A stretch of 64,000 nt of DNA from Ensifer adhaerens (lineage in GTDB: Bacteria; Pseudomonadota; Alphaproteobacteria; Rhizobiales; Rhizobiaceae): contig NZ_PNFP01000007.1 in NCBI RefSeq assembly GCF_002940685.1, forward strand, positions 124,001 through 188,000, written 5' to 3'. Within the stretch, counting starts at the first letter, position 1. Each line of letters opens with the position of its first letter. Shown piece after piece: positions 1 to 8,431 of the stretch. Under the pieces are notes generated by a model. It had not been told where the DNA came from. It worked only from the letters and a program-made list of their open reading frames with translations, and ran no database searches. The position numbers were made by a program, and so were the translations under genes.

Positions 1-572
1 ATGTGCAGGCGCACGATATGCGCTGCCATGTCGGCCGCACTGCTGCCGCCCGCACATGATCCGCGGGTGCGATCGAGATTGAAGAGCCGGTCCGAACGAA
101 CCTTGAGATCGGGGAAGCGTTCGCGGAAGGCCTGGTAGTGAAGCCAGCTCACGCAAACCGTGTGCCCGGTCATCAGGCCGGCTTCGGCGAGCACGAAGGT
201 GCCCGTGCACAGCCCGATCAGCGGCACCTTGCGCTCGGCTGCCTTCTTGAGGAAGCGGATCGTGTCGTCGTCGATCGGGTTCCGGTTGTTGAGCAGGCCG
301 CCGACAACGACGACGTAGTTGAAGGCGGCGGGATCGACGAGGTCCGATGTCGGCGCCACCTGCACCCCGCAACTGGAGGCGATGAGATGCCGCGTGTTGC
401 CCAGCACCTGCCAGTCGGCGCGAATGCGGCCGGATTTGTCGAGCTCGTCGCTCGCAAGCCGAAGCGTGTCGATGAAGAGAGCGAACGCCGAAAGGGTGAA
501 GGACCGCGCCAGAACGAAGCCGATCTTGAGACGGTCGGCCTGTGCCTCGTTGGTTTTGATGGTCGTCGTCAT
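1..572 (-). CDS. GlxA family transcriptional regulator, N-terminal part (cut by window edge)
   Basis: The reverse strand translates without a stop from an ATG at 572 to the window edge (190 residues). The protein reads MTTTIKTNEAQADRLKIG and continues as a DJ-1/PfpI (GATase1-like) domain. It contains a VVVVGG strand, the nucleophile-elbow-like GLCTGTFVLAEAG with its cysteine, CVSWLHYQAF, and CAGGSSAADMAAHIVRLH. These are the usual landmarks of GlxA-type regulators, in which this domain precedes an AraC-type helix-turn-helix. The HTH would lie to the left of the window and is not seen. Such regulators control catabolic genes (choline/carnitine, arginine and others in the family); the target here is unknown. 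A GGAG lies about 12 nt before the start, so spacing is loose. Confidence 0.85.
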   Translation of the reverse strand, partial: MTTTIKTNEAQADRLKIGFVLARSFTLSAFALFIDTLRLASDELDKSGRIRADWQVLGNTRHLIASSCGVQVAPTSDLVDPAAFNYVVVVGGLLNNRNPIDDDTIRFLKKAAERKVPLIGLCTGTFVLAEAGLMTGHTVCVSWLHYQAFRERFPDLKVRSDRLFNLDRTRGSCAGGSSAADMAAHIVRLH

Positions 573-1169
573 TTGCCGTTCATGCTCCAACCGCCAAAAC
601 CCCCGTTCGTTGTCGAGCGTGCAGGGCTCGGACATTTCCGGACGGGTGGTGGCTGGCGGCCGAGACGTGCCTTTCGATGCTCATGGGATCAGGGTTTGTA
701 TTCTTCCAGCGCTCCCATGGAGTGGCGCGGGAAGTCGACACCTGGACGAAGGCGTCTTCATCCTCATCATAACGAAGAGGCTGGCCTCAGATTGCTCTCG
801 TCACGACCTGCGCCGCTACGGTTACGAACATAGCCGCCAGCGTCAGCGCTGCACCGAACCGTGCAACCTTCATCCGGCGTTCGCGTGAACCGCTCCAATC
901 ATACCCCATCTTTCCACTCCCTCGCGACCGGGCCAGAACGCGAACCGCAAGCCTTTCAGGTCACGGCTCCGAGTTGCCGCTCATGCTGCAGCGATGCCGC
1001 CGACCGTGTCAAGCTTGCCGCGGCGACGGCGTTTTGCAGCGCAGAGTCCTGTGCCGCTATGTGAAGGAAATCGGGTGCGAGGGCGCAAACCCCCTAGTTG
1101 TGCGGGGAGCCTCTTTCTGCCGTTGTGATAGTTTTCCCTCTTGGTATGATTTTTAAAGGGAGGGCGAAG
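573..1169. other. Intergenic stretch between GlxA-like gene and 65-aa ORF
   Basis: About 600 bases with only one weak candidate gene (787-909, reverse strand). The two overlapping forward ORFs over 138-888 lack a ribosome binding site and recognisable content, and their left halves are antisense to the GlxA-like gene. No strong terminator was seen. The AT-richer segment at 1125-1160 (gatagttttccctcttggtatgat region) probably holds the promoter of the 65-aa ORF. Confidence 0.5.
787..909 (-). CDS. Putative 40-aa single-pass membrane protein
   Basis: A short reverse-strand ORF (40 residues, MGYDWSGSRERRMKVARFG...) preceded by a good Shine-Dalgarno sequence, GAGGGAG, 7 nt before the ATG. After a basic N-terminus (SRERRMKVAR) there is one hydrophobic stretch of about 18 residues (FGAALTLAAMFVTVAAQVV), then a short VTRAI end. 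That is the layout of a small N-in single-span membrane protein. I do not recognise a family. It lies upstream of the GlxA-like gene in the same orientation, 214 bases away. Chance occurrence cannot be ruled out. Confidence 0.4.
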   Translation of the reverse strand: MGYDWSGSRERRMKVARFGAALTLAAMFVTVAAQVVTRAI

Positions 1170-1367
1170 ATGGCCGGCACATTCTCCACCGCTGACATGG
1201 ATGCGATCAAACAGCAGCACGAGGAATGGTGTCGTGCGAACGAGACCGATCCCAACAGTCCCGCAGGAATAGAGAAGGCCATGCAGATGCTGGCGAACTA
1301 TGGCGGCAGTGCCAGCCGGCAACCGCCGGTGCAACCGGAGGCGGGGCGTGCCAAGGCGCGCGCCTGA
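1170..1367 (+). CDS. Small hypothetical protein (65 aa)
   Basis: The ATG at 1170 has an excellent ribosome binding site (AAGGGAGGG, 1155-1163). The product (MAGTFSTADMDAIKQQHEEW...) is soluble and polar, with a predicted amphipathic helical N-terminal half (residues 7-45) and a Pro/Ala/Arg-rich tail. No known domain is recognised. A T/A-rich stretch just upstream suggests its own promoter. It stands alone: the next gene, the LacI regulator, points the other way. Confidence 0.6.
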   Translation: MAGTFSTADMDAIKQQHEEWCRANETDPNSPAGIEKAMQMLANYGGSASRQPPVQPEAGRAKARA

Positions 1368-1545
1368 TCGCTGCGTAACCCAAATTCCCCGGCGGTCCGC
1401 GTCCCGTCTTCGATAGCGTCGGAGGAGGGCGCCGGGCGGTGGTCGGCCGCGCTCTGCAAGGGGGCTCGGCGAGATTTTCCGCGCTCGCGATCAGGCGCCG
1501 CTTCCAATCGGTTGGGGATCGTACGTCAAATGCTCAGGCGTTCGC

Positions 1546-2568
1546 TCAGAGATTTTCCTTGAGGAGGACCTCAATGCGAATCTTGTCCTGTGCCGCGTGC
1601 GGTTCGCGCAAATCGGTCCGCGCGCGCATGATGCGTATGGCGCTGCGCACGGCGTGGCCAGGGTCCTGGGCAATGACGGCGTCAATGTTCCCATCGCGCA
1701 GACCACGTTCGCTGAAGGGGGTGCGTTCGTGGACGACGACCGTGATCTTTTGCAGATCGGTGAAGGATGCCGCGCCCTCAAGCGGAATCCTGGCCTCGGA
1801 ACTGAGCACGTAGATTGCTGCAACCTCCTGATTGTTTTCCAGAACGCGCTGGAGGATCTGGCTTGCCCTGCGGGCATCGCCATGCGTCTCGATCGAGGGA
1901 AGGCACTGCAGGTGGGAGAACTGTGAATTGACGACGTCGTCGAAGCCAAGGCGGCGTTCGATGCTGTCCAAAGACTGCATCGTCTCGGCCACGATCAGCA
2001 CCTTCCCGGCTCTCTGGCCGACAAATCGACCGATGATCTTGGCCGCCGTCGCGCCGGCGGCATAGTTGTCCACGCCCACGAAATCGGCAGTCGGGAGCTT
2101 TTCCTGCCCGGAAAGGAACTGCACGAACTTGACCCCGCGCTCGATCAGGCGACCGATCGCGTCGCGGACCTGCGGCGATTCCGGCGCCATCATCGCGATC
2201 CCGTCGAATTCGTTCTCGTCTATTGCGGCGAGGTATTTTGCGACCCTGTGCGGGTCGTCGATCGCAATCTGGACGACGTCGAGGTCGACGAGGTCGCCCT
2301 TCATGTTCAGCCGCGCCTCCTCGACCCGATGGAGGAGTTCTGCCAGGTAGAGATCGCCACTGGTGGGCAGCACGAAGCGGAACCTGTAGCTCTTGTTGCG
2401 GGCAAGGCTGACGGCGGCCGGATTTCGAATAAATCCAATGCGCTCAATGGCTTCGTTGACTTTCCGAACAGCCTTCGGGCTGACATTCGGCCTGTCGTTC
2501 AGCACGCGGTCTACGGTTGCGAGGCTCAACCCCGCTGCCTCAGCAAGATCTTTGGCTGTTGGCCGCAT
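1546..2568 (-). CDS. LacI family transcriptional regulator of the adjacent ABC/DAK operon
   Basis: A 340-residue LacI-type repressor. Residues 4-23 form the helix-turn-helix (AKDLAEAAGLSLATVDRVLN), followed by a hinge helix (NPAAVSLARNK) and a periplasmic-binding-protein-like sensor domain resembling the sugar-binding LacI/RbsB fold (DGIAMMAPESPQVRDAI, TADFVGVDNYAAGATAAKII, DAVIAQDPGHA). The start has GGGAG 6 nt upstream. It is transcribed away from the transporter operon. Two operator-like palindromes lie in the shared intergenic region, 64 and 94 bases upstream of its start, so it probably represses both itself and the operon. The ligand is unknown but is likely the imported sugar/polyol or its ketose derivative. 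Confidence 0.92.
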   Translation of the reverse strand: MRPTAKDLAEAAGLSLATVDRVLNDRPNVSPKAVRKVNEAIERIGFIRNPAAVSLARNKSYRFRFVLPTSGDLYLAELLHRVEEARLNMKGDLVDLDVVQIAIDDPHRVAKYLAAIDENEFDGIAMMAPESPQVRDAIGRLIERGVKFVQFLSGQEKLPTADFVGVDNYAAGATAAKIIGRFVGQRAGKVLIVAETMQSLDSIERRLGFDDVVNSQFSHLQCLPSIETHGDARRASQILQRVLENNQEVAAIYVLSSEARIPLEGAASFTDLQKITVVVHERTPFSERGLRDGNIDAVIAQDPGHAVRSAIRIMRARTDLREPHAAQDKIRIEVLLKENL

Positions 2569-2631
2569 GCGGAACTCCCAGTGTCTGTCTTCCGCAATTT
2601 ACTCCAACAAAACCGACGCGAAATCAAGAAT

Positions 2632-2647
2632 TGATGTGCGCACCTCA
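2632..2647. promoter_or_regulatory. LacI-type operator O1 (imperfect palindrome)
   Basis: TGATGTGCGCACCTCA, one mismatched pair from a perfect palindrome, in the lacI / binding-protein intergenic region. Its centre is 30 bp (about three helical turns) from the perfect copy at 2662-2677, which suits cooperative binding of LacI dimers. Confidence 0.75.
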
Positions 2648-2661
2648 AAAATCGCTTGCGT

Positions 2662-2677
2662 TGAGGTGCGCACCTCA
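2662..2677. promoter_or_regulatory. LacI-type operator O2 (perfect 16-bp palindrome)
   Basis: TGAGGTGCGCACCTCA is a perfect 16-bp inverted repeat with the central GCGC/CG step common to LacI-family operators. It lies between the divergent regulator and ABC operon, 142 bases before the binding-protein start. Confidence 0.82.
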
Positions 2678-2819
2678 GTTATGAATCCTTCAGCGAAAAC
2701 GCAGGCTCCGAATGCGGCCGCGCAAACCGCTAGTGCCAAGAGGATTTACGGTGCGCCAATCGCCCGCCACGGGCGTTTTCCTTCTGATGGAGGTCGGAAG
2801 GTACAAGGGAGGGAACCCA

Positions 2820-4157
2820 ATGATGAAGCAGATGCTGTTGAGCTCCACAGTCGTGATCGGAGCGTATTTCGCCGTTTCGGGTGCCGCCGGCACACAGGCC
2901 TCGGCGGCCGAGCTGACCCTTTGCTGGGCCGCCTGGGATCCGGCCAACGCGCTGGTCGAACTCAGCAAGGACTTCGAGGCCAAGAGTGGCAACACGATGA
3001 AGTTCGAGTTCGTGCCGTGGCCGAATTTCGCCGACCGGATGCTGAACGAGCTGAACTCGGGCGGTAAGCTGTGCGATCTCATGATCGGCGACAGCCAGTG
3101 GATCGGCGGTGCTGCCGAAAACGGCCAGTACATCAAGCTCAATGATTTCTTCGACAAGGAAGGGATCAAGATGGCGGACTTCATTCCGGCAACCGTCATC
3201 GGCTACGCGGAATGGCCGAAGAATTCCCCGAACTACTGGGCGCTGCCGGCGTTCGGCGACGTGGTTGGCTGGACCTATCGCAAGGACTGGTTCTCGCGCC
3301 CCGAACTCCAGGCCGAGTTCAAGCAGAAATATGGCCGGGATCTGGCCGTGCCGAAGACCTTTGCCGAGCTCAAGGACATCGCCGAGTTCTTCCAGAAGCG
3401 ACAGATCGACGGCAAGACCGTCTATGGTGCTGCCATCTATACGGAACGAGGCTCTGAAGGCATCACCATGGGCGTCATGGACGTGCTCTACAGCTTCGGC
3501 TTCGAGTACGGAAATCCGAAGAAGGCCTATGAACTCGACGGCTTCGTCAACTCGGCGGATGCGGTCAAGGGCCTGGAATTCTACAAGGCGCTCTATGATT
3601 GCTGCACACCGCCGGGCCATTCCGACGCCTACATGTCGGAGGATATCGACGCCTACAAGTCCGGCCAGGTCGCCCTTCAGATGAACTTTGCCTTCACCTG
3701 GCCCGGCATTCATGCCGACGCCAATGTCGGCGGCGACAAGTCCGGCTACTTCCCCAATCCCGCCGGCCCGACCGGCGTCCAGTTCGCCCAGCTCGGAGGT
3801 CAGGGCATTTCGGTCGTTGCCGCGTCCGACAAGCAGAAGGAAGCGCTTGATTACATCAAGTGGTTCGCGCAGCCTGAAATCCAGAAAAAGTGGTGGGCAC
3901 TCGGCGGCTATTCGGCGCTGCGCTCGGTGGTCGAGGATCCGGGCTTCGCCACGAGCCAACCCTATGCGCAGACCTTCCTCGATTCGATGGCAATCGTGAA
4001 GGACTTCTGGGCCGAGCCTTCCTACGCCTCGCTGCTCCAGGCTTCGCAGAAGCGCTTCCACGACTACGTGGTCGCCAACCAGGGCACGGCGAAGGATGCG
4101 CTCGACGGTCTTTCGGAGGACTGGAAGGATATCTTCGAAGACGAAGGCAAGTACTGA
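2820..4157 (+). CDS. ABC transporter periplasmic sugar-binding protein (family 1)
   Basis: A 445-residue extracellular solute-binding protein of the carbohydrate (COG1653) type. The start at 2820 (MMKQMLLSS) follows AAGGGAGGG; the longer upstream reading frame has no such site. Residues 1-29 form a signal peptide ending at ASA before AELTLCWAAWDP. The mature part shows the usual lobes (KLCDLMIGDSQWIGGAAENGQ, NYWALPAFGDVVGWTYRKDW, GQGISVVAASDKQKEALDYI). It acts in the periplasm and delivers substrate to the two permeases just downstream. First gene of an operon ending with a DAK-type kinase. The substrate is not deducible from sequence; a polyol, triose or tetrose fits the kinase. Confidence 0.93.
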   Translation: MMKQMLLSSTVVIGAYFAVSGAAGTQASAAELTLCWAAWDPANALVELSKDFEAKSGNTMKFEFVPWPNFADRMLNELNSGGKLCDLMIGDSQWIGGAAENGQYIKLNDFFDKEGIKMADFIPATVIGYAEWPKNSPNYWALPAFGDVVGWTYRKDWFSRPELQAEFKQKYGRDLAVPKTFAELKDIAEFFQKRQIDGKTVYGAAIYTERGSEGITMGVMDVLYSFGFEYGNPKKAYELDGFVNSADAVKGLEFYKALYDCCTPPGHSDAYMSEDIDAYKSGQVALQMNFAFTWPGIHADANVGGDKSGYFPNPAGPTGVQFAQLGGQGISVVAASDKQKEALDYIKWFAQPEIQKKWWALGGYSALRSVVEDPGFATSQPYAQTFLDSMAIVKDFWAEPSYASLLQASQKRFHDYVVANQGTAKDALDGLSEDWKDIFEDEGKY

Positions 4158-4190
4158 CGCAAACAACCGCCGCCTCCCGGCGGAAGCGTC

Positions 4191-4233
4191 CATGCGGGGC
4201 CGGCCGGCCGATCTGTCGTGCCGGCCCCGCATG
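4191..4233 (+). other. Strong stem-loop between binding-protein and permease genes
   Basis: CATGCGGGGCCGGC (4191-4204) pairs perfectly with GCCGGCCCCGCATG (4220-4233) around a 15-nt loop, giving a 14-bp GC-rich stem with no T-run. By position it is the kind of element that protects or attenuates mRNA between an abundant binding protein and its permeases (compare malE-malF). Confidence 0.7.
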
Positions 4234-4262
4234 CCAAATCGTCAATGCCTTAGGGGAATACC

Positions 4263-5210
4263 ATGCTCCATTCTTCGATCGATCGCGCCGCGCACGCGAC
4301 GCCGCCCGTGCTTACACGGCGGATCAGAGGGCTGTCGGACCGCGCGATCGCCTGGATTTTCGTTGCGCCGTCCATCGTGCTGCTGCTTGCGATCAACATC
4401 TTTCCGCTGATCTGGACGGTTCGGCTGAGCTTCACCAATTTTCGCGTGAACCGGCCGAACGAGGCGGTTCAGTTCGTCGGCTTGCGCAACTACCTGAACA
4501 TCCTGAGCGACAAGGATATCTGGCTGACGATGCAGGCGACGGCCCACTTCCTGATCTGGACGATCGTCCTGCAGGTGCTGATCGGCTTCGCTCTCGCCTA
4601 TCTCATCAACAAGAAGTTCCGCGGCAACGATCTGTGGACGACCATCATCGTGCTGCCGATGATGCTGAGCCCCGCGGTCGTCGGAAACTTCTGGACCTTT
4701 CTCTACCAGCCGCAGATCGGTCTCTTCAACTACGCGGTCGGGTTCCTGACCGGAGCGGACCCGTCCAGCTTCTCGATGATCGGCGACACCACGCTTGCGC
4801 CCTGGGCGATCATCATCGTCGACACCTGGATGTGGACGCCGTTCGTGATGCTCATCTGCCTCGCCGGCCTGCGCTCCATACCCAGCAGCATCTACGAGGC
4901 GGCGGAATGCGACCGGGCCAGCAGCTGGCGCCAGTTCTGGACGATCACCATCCCGATGGTGCTGCCGTTCCTGATGCTGGCGATCCTCTTTCGCGGCATC
5001 GAAAACTTCAAGATGTTCGATCTGGTCGTGCAGCTGACCGGCGGGGGACCGGGTTCGATCACGGAGCTGACGTCGATCAATCTGAAGCGCGAAGCCTTCG
5101 AGAAATGGCGCACCGGCTACGCATCCGCCTACGCCGTGATCCTCTTCGTCACCGTGTTCGGCCTCGCGTCGATCTACGTCAAAGCACTCAACAAGGTGAA
5201 GCAGAGATGA
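4263..5210 (+). CDS. Sugar ABC transporter permease (MalF-like)
   Basis: A 315-residue inner-membrane permease with about six hydrophobic spans, starting after a cytoplasmic N-tail (AIAWIFVAPSIVLLLAINIF as first span). The coupling (EAA) loop reads SIYEAAECDRASSWRQFWTI, followed by TIPMVLP. It lacks the large periplasmic insertion of true MalF and so resembles UgpA/AraP-type permeases. It is preceded by the stem-loop at 4191-4233, and its stop codon overlaps the start of the second permease (ATGA), indicating translational coupling. Confidence 0.93.
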   Translation: MLHSSIDRAAHATPPVLTRRIRGLSDRAIAWIFVAPSIVLLLAINIFPLIWTVRLSFTNFRVNRPNEAVQFVGLRNYLNILSDKDIWLTMQATAHFLIWTIVLQVLIGFALAYLINKKFRGNDLWTTIIVLPMMLSPAVVGNFWTFLYQPQIGLFNYAVGFLTGADPSSFSMIGDTTLAPWAIIIVDTWMWTPFVMLICLAGLRSIPSSIYEAAECDRASSWRQFWTITIPMVLPFLMLAILFRGIENFKMFDLVVQLTGGGPGSITELTSINLKREAFEKWRTGYASAYAVILFVTVFGLASIYVKALNKVKQR

Positions 5211-6148
5211 GCAGCTATTCTGTAACGGAGCCATCCGCGCGGCAGAAGTGGTTCGCAGGCACCCTGGTCGTGCTCTATGCGGTGATCACCATTCTCCCGC
5301 TGCTGTGGATCATCGGAACGGGTTTCAAGTCGCCATCGGACGCGATCGCCTATCCGCCAAAGACATTCTTCGAGCCGACGCTCGAAGGCTACGTGAACCT
5401 CTTCACGACGCGCACCCGCGTCACCGAAGAGCAGTTGAAGGAGATGGGCGAACCGAAGACCTGGTACGAACGGCTCGTGCGCAAGGATGGGCTGATCATC
5501 GCCGGCCCGTCGCGCTTCCCCGAGCGGTTCTACAATTCCGTCATCATCGGTTTCGGCTCGACGGTGCTGTGCATCGTGCTTGGAACTGCGGCCGCCTACG
5601 CGTTCTCGCGCTTCAAGGTGCCGCTCAAGGACGACCTGCTGTTCTTCATTCTGTCGACCCGGATGATGCCGCCGATCGCGGTCGCCATTCCGATCTTCCT
5701 GATGTTCCGCTCGCTCGGGCTGAACGACACCCATGCCGGCATGATCCTGCTTTATACGGCGGTGAACCTGTCGCTCTCGGTCTGGCTGCTCAAGGGCTTC
5801 ATCGACGAGATCCCGATCGAGTATGAGGAGGCCGCGCTGATCGACGGCTACACACGCTTCCAGGCCTTCTACAAGGTGGTCCTGCCCCAGGCGGCGACCG
5901 GCATCGCGTCGACGGCCATCTTCTGCCTGATCTTCGCCTGGAACGAATACGCCTTCGCCGTGCTGCTCACATCGGGCACTGCCCAGACGGCACCGCCCTT
6001 CATTCCGACGATCATCGGCGTCGGCGGCCAGGACTGGCCGGCCGTGGCGGCCGGTGCGACCCTCTTCCTCGTCCCCGTGATGGTGTTCACGATCCTGCTT
6101 CGCAAGCATCTGCTGCGCGGCATCACCTTCGGAGCGGTCAGAAAATGA
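5207..6148 (+). CDS. Sugar ABC transporter permease (MalG-like) with enlarged first periplasmic loop
   Basis: A 313-residue permease starting MSSYSVTEPSARQKW, overlapping the previous stop by four bases. The family EAA motif is clear (PIEYEEAALIDGYTRFQAFY, then VVLPQA). It is longer than the usual 270-280 residues because the loop after the first membrane span carries an insertion (about residues 60-105, containing RTRVTEEQLKEMGEPKTWYE and RKDGLIIAGPSRFPERF) before the second span. The loop should face the periplasm and may contact the binding protein. The stop overlaps the next small gene by four bases. Confidence 0.92.
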   Translation: MSSYSVTEPSARQKWFAGTLVVLYAVITILPLLWIIGTGFKSPSDAIAYPPKTFFEPTLEGYVNLFTTRTRVTEEQLKEMGEPKTWYERLVRKDGLIIAGPSRFPERFYNSVIIGFGSTVLCIVLGTAAAYAFSRFKVPLKDDLLFFILSTRMMPPIAVAIPIFLMFRSLGLNDTHAGMILLYTAVNLSLSVWLLKGFIDEIPIEYEEAALIDGYTRFQAFYKVVLPQAATGIASTAIFCLIFAWNEYAFAVLLTSGTAQTAPPFIPTIIGVGGQDWPAVAAGATLFLVPVMVFTILLRKHLLRGITFGAVRK

Positions 6149-6333
6149 CAGTCTTTCTCAACCAGTTGCTGCGCCTTCGGCGTGGCGCGTGGGAGATGGT
6201 GGCATCGATCCTGATCGCGCTCGGCGTGGTCATGTTGATGCAGCCGTTCTCGCTCACGCTCTATTCCTTCTCCTTCCTCGTGACGCTGTTTGGAACGGTC
6301 ATGTTCATCATCGTCAGCCATTTTCCGGAGTGA
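6145..6333 (+). CDS. Small two-span membrane protein in ABC operon (GlpU-like by position)
   Basis: A 62-residue protein, MTVFLNQLLRLRRGAWEM followed by two hydrophobic segments (ASILIALGVVMLMQPFSLTL and SFSFLVTLFGTVMFIIVSHF) and a short FPE end. It is coupled to the second permease by an ATGA overlap and sits 3 bases before the first ATPase. Among known systems, the rhizobial glycerol importer has a comparable small membrane protein (GlpU) and two ATPase genes. I base the resemblance on size, topology and context, not on alignment. Function unknown; an accessory transporter subunit is the simplest idea. Confidence 0.8.
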   Translation: MTVFLNQLLRLRRGAWEMVASILIALGVVMLMQPFSLTLYSFSFLVTLFGTVMFIIVSHFPE

Positions 6334-6336
6334 CCG

Positions 6337-7434
6337 ATGGCACAGATCAGAATTGAAAATGTGCGCAAGGAGTTCGGGGCGTTCACGGCGGTCCAGTCTT
6401 CGAGCTTCACGGTGGAAGACGGCGAGTTCTTCATGCTGCTCGGCCCATCCGGATGCGGCAAGACGACGACGCTTCGCATGATGGCGGGATTGGAACTGCC
6501 GACGAGCGGCCAGATCTATATCGGAGGCGAGGAGGTTGGCATGAAGCGGGCGAGGGAGCGCGATATCGCCTTCGTCTTCCAGATGTTCGCCCTCTATCCG
6601 CACATGAACGTGCGCAAGAACATCTCCTATCCGCTCGTCAGCCAGGGCATGAAAAAGGCGGATGTCGCCGCGCGCGTCGCCGAGGTGGCAAGGATACTCA
6701 GAATCGAGGGCATCCTCGACAAGCCGGTCGGCGGGCTGTCGGGCGGCGACCGCCAGCGTGTTGCGCTCGGCCGGGCGATCGTGCGCAACCCGAAGGCCTT
6801 TTTCATGGACGAGCCGCTCGGAGCCCTCGACGCCGAGTTCCGCGAACACATGGCGGGGGAACTGCGGGCGCTGCACGACCGCATGGGAGCGACCACCGTC
6901 TATGTGACACACGACCAGTTGGAAGCGATGCAGATGGGCGACAAGATCGTCGTCATGAACCACGGCGTCATCGAGCAGTTCGGTCGGCCGCAGCAGATCT
7001 ACGACTGGCCGGCGACGAAGTTCGTCGCCAAGTTCATCGGCTCCCCGTCCATGAATTTTCTGGAGTTCGAGGGCATGATCGGTGTCGGCGGCGACAGCAT
7101 TGATCTCGGTGGGAAAAAGGTCACGGTTCCGGCGTCGCGTGAGGGCAGGGCCGGCACGCTGTCGCTCGGTGTGCGTCCCGAGCACGTCCGTTTCGTCGAC
7201 GACTCCAGCTATAGGGGCCGCGTGATCGCCGTCGAATATCTCGGCACGACGCAGATTGTCACGATCGACACGCCCAACGGCGAGATCAAGGCGCGCACGC
7301 CCTCCAGTCAGGCGGCACGCACCGACGAGCTTGTCGGTCTCGATTTCAACGCGCGGACCTTGACGCTCTTCAATGCGGAGACGGGCCGTGCTCTCGTTTC
7401 CGAAGCCAATGAGGGAGTGCAGCGCCGTGGCTGA
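6337..7434 (+). CDS. Sugar ABC transporter ATP-binding protein 1
   Basis: A 365-residue MalK/UgpC-type ATPase. Walker A GPSGCGKTTT, Q-loop FQMFALYPHM, signature LSGGDRQRVALGRA, Walker B AFFMDEPLGALDA and switch histidine VYVTHDQLEA are all intact. A C-terminal TOBE-like regulatory domain follows (about residues 240-365). The start at 6337 follows GGAGTGACCG. It is one of two different ATPases in this operon, so the transporter probably uses an ATPase heterodimer, as in the rhizobial glycerol system (GlpS/GlpT). Confidence 0.94.
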   Translation: MAQIRIENVRKEFGAFTAVQSSSFTVEDGEFFMLLGPSGCGKTTTLRMMAGLELPTSGQIYIGGEEVGMKRARERDIAFVFQMFALYPHMNVRKNISYPLVSQGMKKADVAARVAEVARILRIEGILDKPVGGLSGGDRQRVALGRAIVRNPKAFFMDEPLGALDAEFREHMAGELRALHDRMGATTVYVTHDQLEAMQMGDKIVVMNHGVIEQFGRPQQIYDWPATKFVAKFIGSPSMNFLEFEGMIGVGGDSIDLGGKKVTVPASREGRAGTLSLGVRPEHVRFVDDSSYRGRVIAVEYLGTTQIVTIDTPNGEIKARTPSSQAARTDELVGLDFNARTLTLFNAETGRALVSEANEGVQRRG

Positions 7435-8422
7435 AGTCATCTTGAGAAACGTGACGAAGACATTCGGCTCTCACGCGGCGCTGGACGATGTCTCGATGAC
7501 GATCCCGGACGGATCGTTCGTCGTGCTTCTCGGTCCGACGGGCGCCGGAAAGACGACGACGTTGCGCATGGTCTCGGGGCTCGATACGCCCGATAGCGGC
7601 GAGATCTTTATCGGCGGGATGTCCATGCAAGGACTGACGCCGGCGCAGCGCAACGTGGCGATGGTCTTCCAGCAATATTCGCTCTATCCGCATCTGTCGG
7701 TTCGGCAAAACCTGGAGTTTCCGCTAAAATCTCCGCTTCTGAAAACGCCGCAGAAGGCGATCGATGAAAAGGTGAATGCGATCGCGGAGATCCTCCAGAT
7801 CTCGCACAAGCTCGACAACAAGGCGACGGCGCTGTCGGGCGGCGAGATGCAGCGTGTGTCGATCGGTAGGGCGCTTGTCAGAAACCCGCAGATCTACCTG
7901 ATGGACGAGCCCTTGAGTTCGCTCGACGCGAAGCTTCGCGCCGACCTGCGCGTGGAACTGAAAAACATCCAGGCGAAGTCCGGCGCGACGCTTCTCTACG
8001 TCACCCACGACCAGATCGAAGCGATGACCATGGCAACACATATCGGCGTGCTCGAAGAGGGCAGGCTGGTTCAGTTCGGTTCGCCGAGAGAGGTCTATGA
8101 GGCCCCCGTCAGCGTCTATGCCGCGACCCGTCTCGGCCAGCCGCGCATCAACGTCCTGCCTGCCAGGCTCTTTGCGGGTTCGCCCGATAGGGCGCAATCG
8201 ATCGGCCTTCGCCCCGAAAACATCGTCCAGGGAGCCGGAGAGGATGCGCTCGTGACGCGCGTCGAACATCTGGGCGACCAGACGCGCCTCCATCTCTCGT
8301 TCAAGCAACACGCCCTCGTGACGGTCACGGATCCCCACACCGGGTTCCGCGGCGGTGAGACCATCAAGATCCAGCCAAGCAAGCCGCTCTTCTTCGACGC
8401 GGCCGGAATGCGCATCGCTTAG
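7427..8422 (+). CDS. Sugar ABC transporter ATP-binding protein 2
   Basis: A 331-residue second ATPase. I choose the GTG at 7427 because GAGGGAG lies 9 nt upstream and the protein then begins in the usual way (VAEVILRNVTKTFGS). An ATG at 7409 is possible. It overlaps the first ATPase gene by 8 bases. Walker A GPTGAGKTTT, signature LSGGEMQRVSIGRA, Walker B YLMDEPLSSLDA and YVTHDQIEAMT are present. A shortened TOBE domain (RPENIVQGAGEDALVTRVEH) closes the chain. Both ATPases appear catalytically competent. Confidence 0.92.
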   Translation: MAEVILRNVTKTFGSHAALDDVSMTIPDGSFVVLLGPTGAGKTTTLRMVSGLDTPDSGEIFIGGMSMQGLTPAQRNVAMVFQQYSLYPHLSVRQNLEFPLKSPLLKTPQKAIDEKVNAIAEILQISHKLDNKATALSGGEMQRVSIGRALVRNPQIYLMDEPLSSLDAKLRADLRVELKNIQAKSGATLLYVTHDQIEAMTMATHIGVLEEGRLVQFGSPREVYEAPVSVYAATRLGQPRINVLPARLFAGSPDRAQSIGLRPENIVQGAGEDALVTRVEHLGDQTRLHLSFKQHALVTVTDPHTGFRGGETIKIQPSKPLFFDAAGMRIA

Positions 8423-8431
8423 GAGGCGAAC

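Noticed and set aside
138-888. Forward ORFs of 231 and 189 aa near the left edge
   Set aside because: Largely antisense to the GlxA-like gene, no ribosome site, no recognisable domain.
2730-4232. 500-aa reverse ORF opposite the sugar-binding protein
   Set aside because: Shadow of a clear forward gene with signal peptide and ribosome site.
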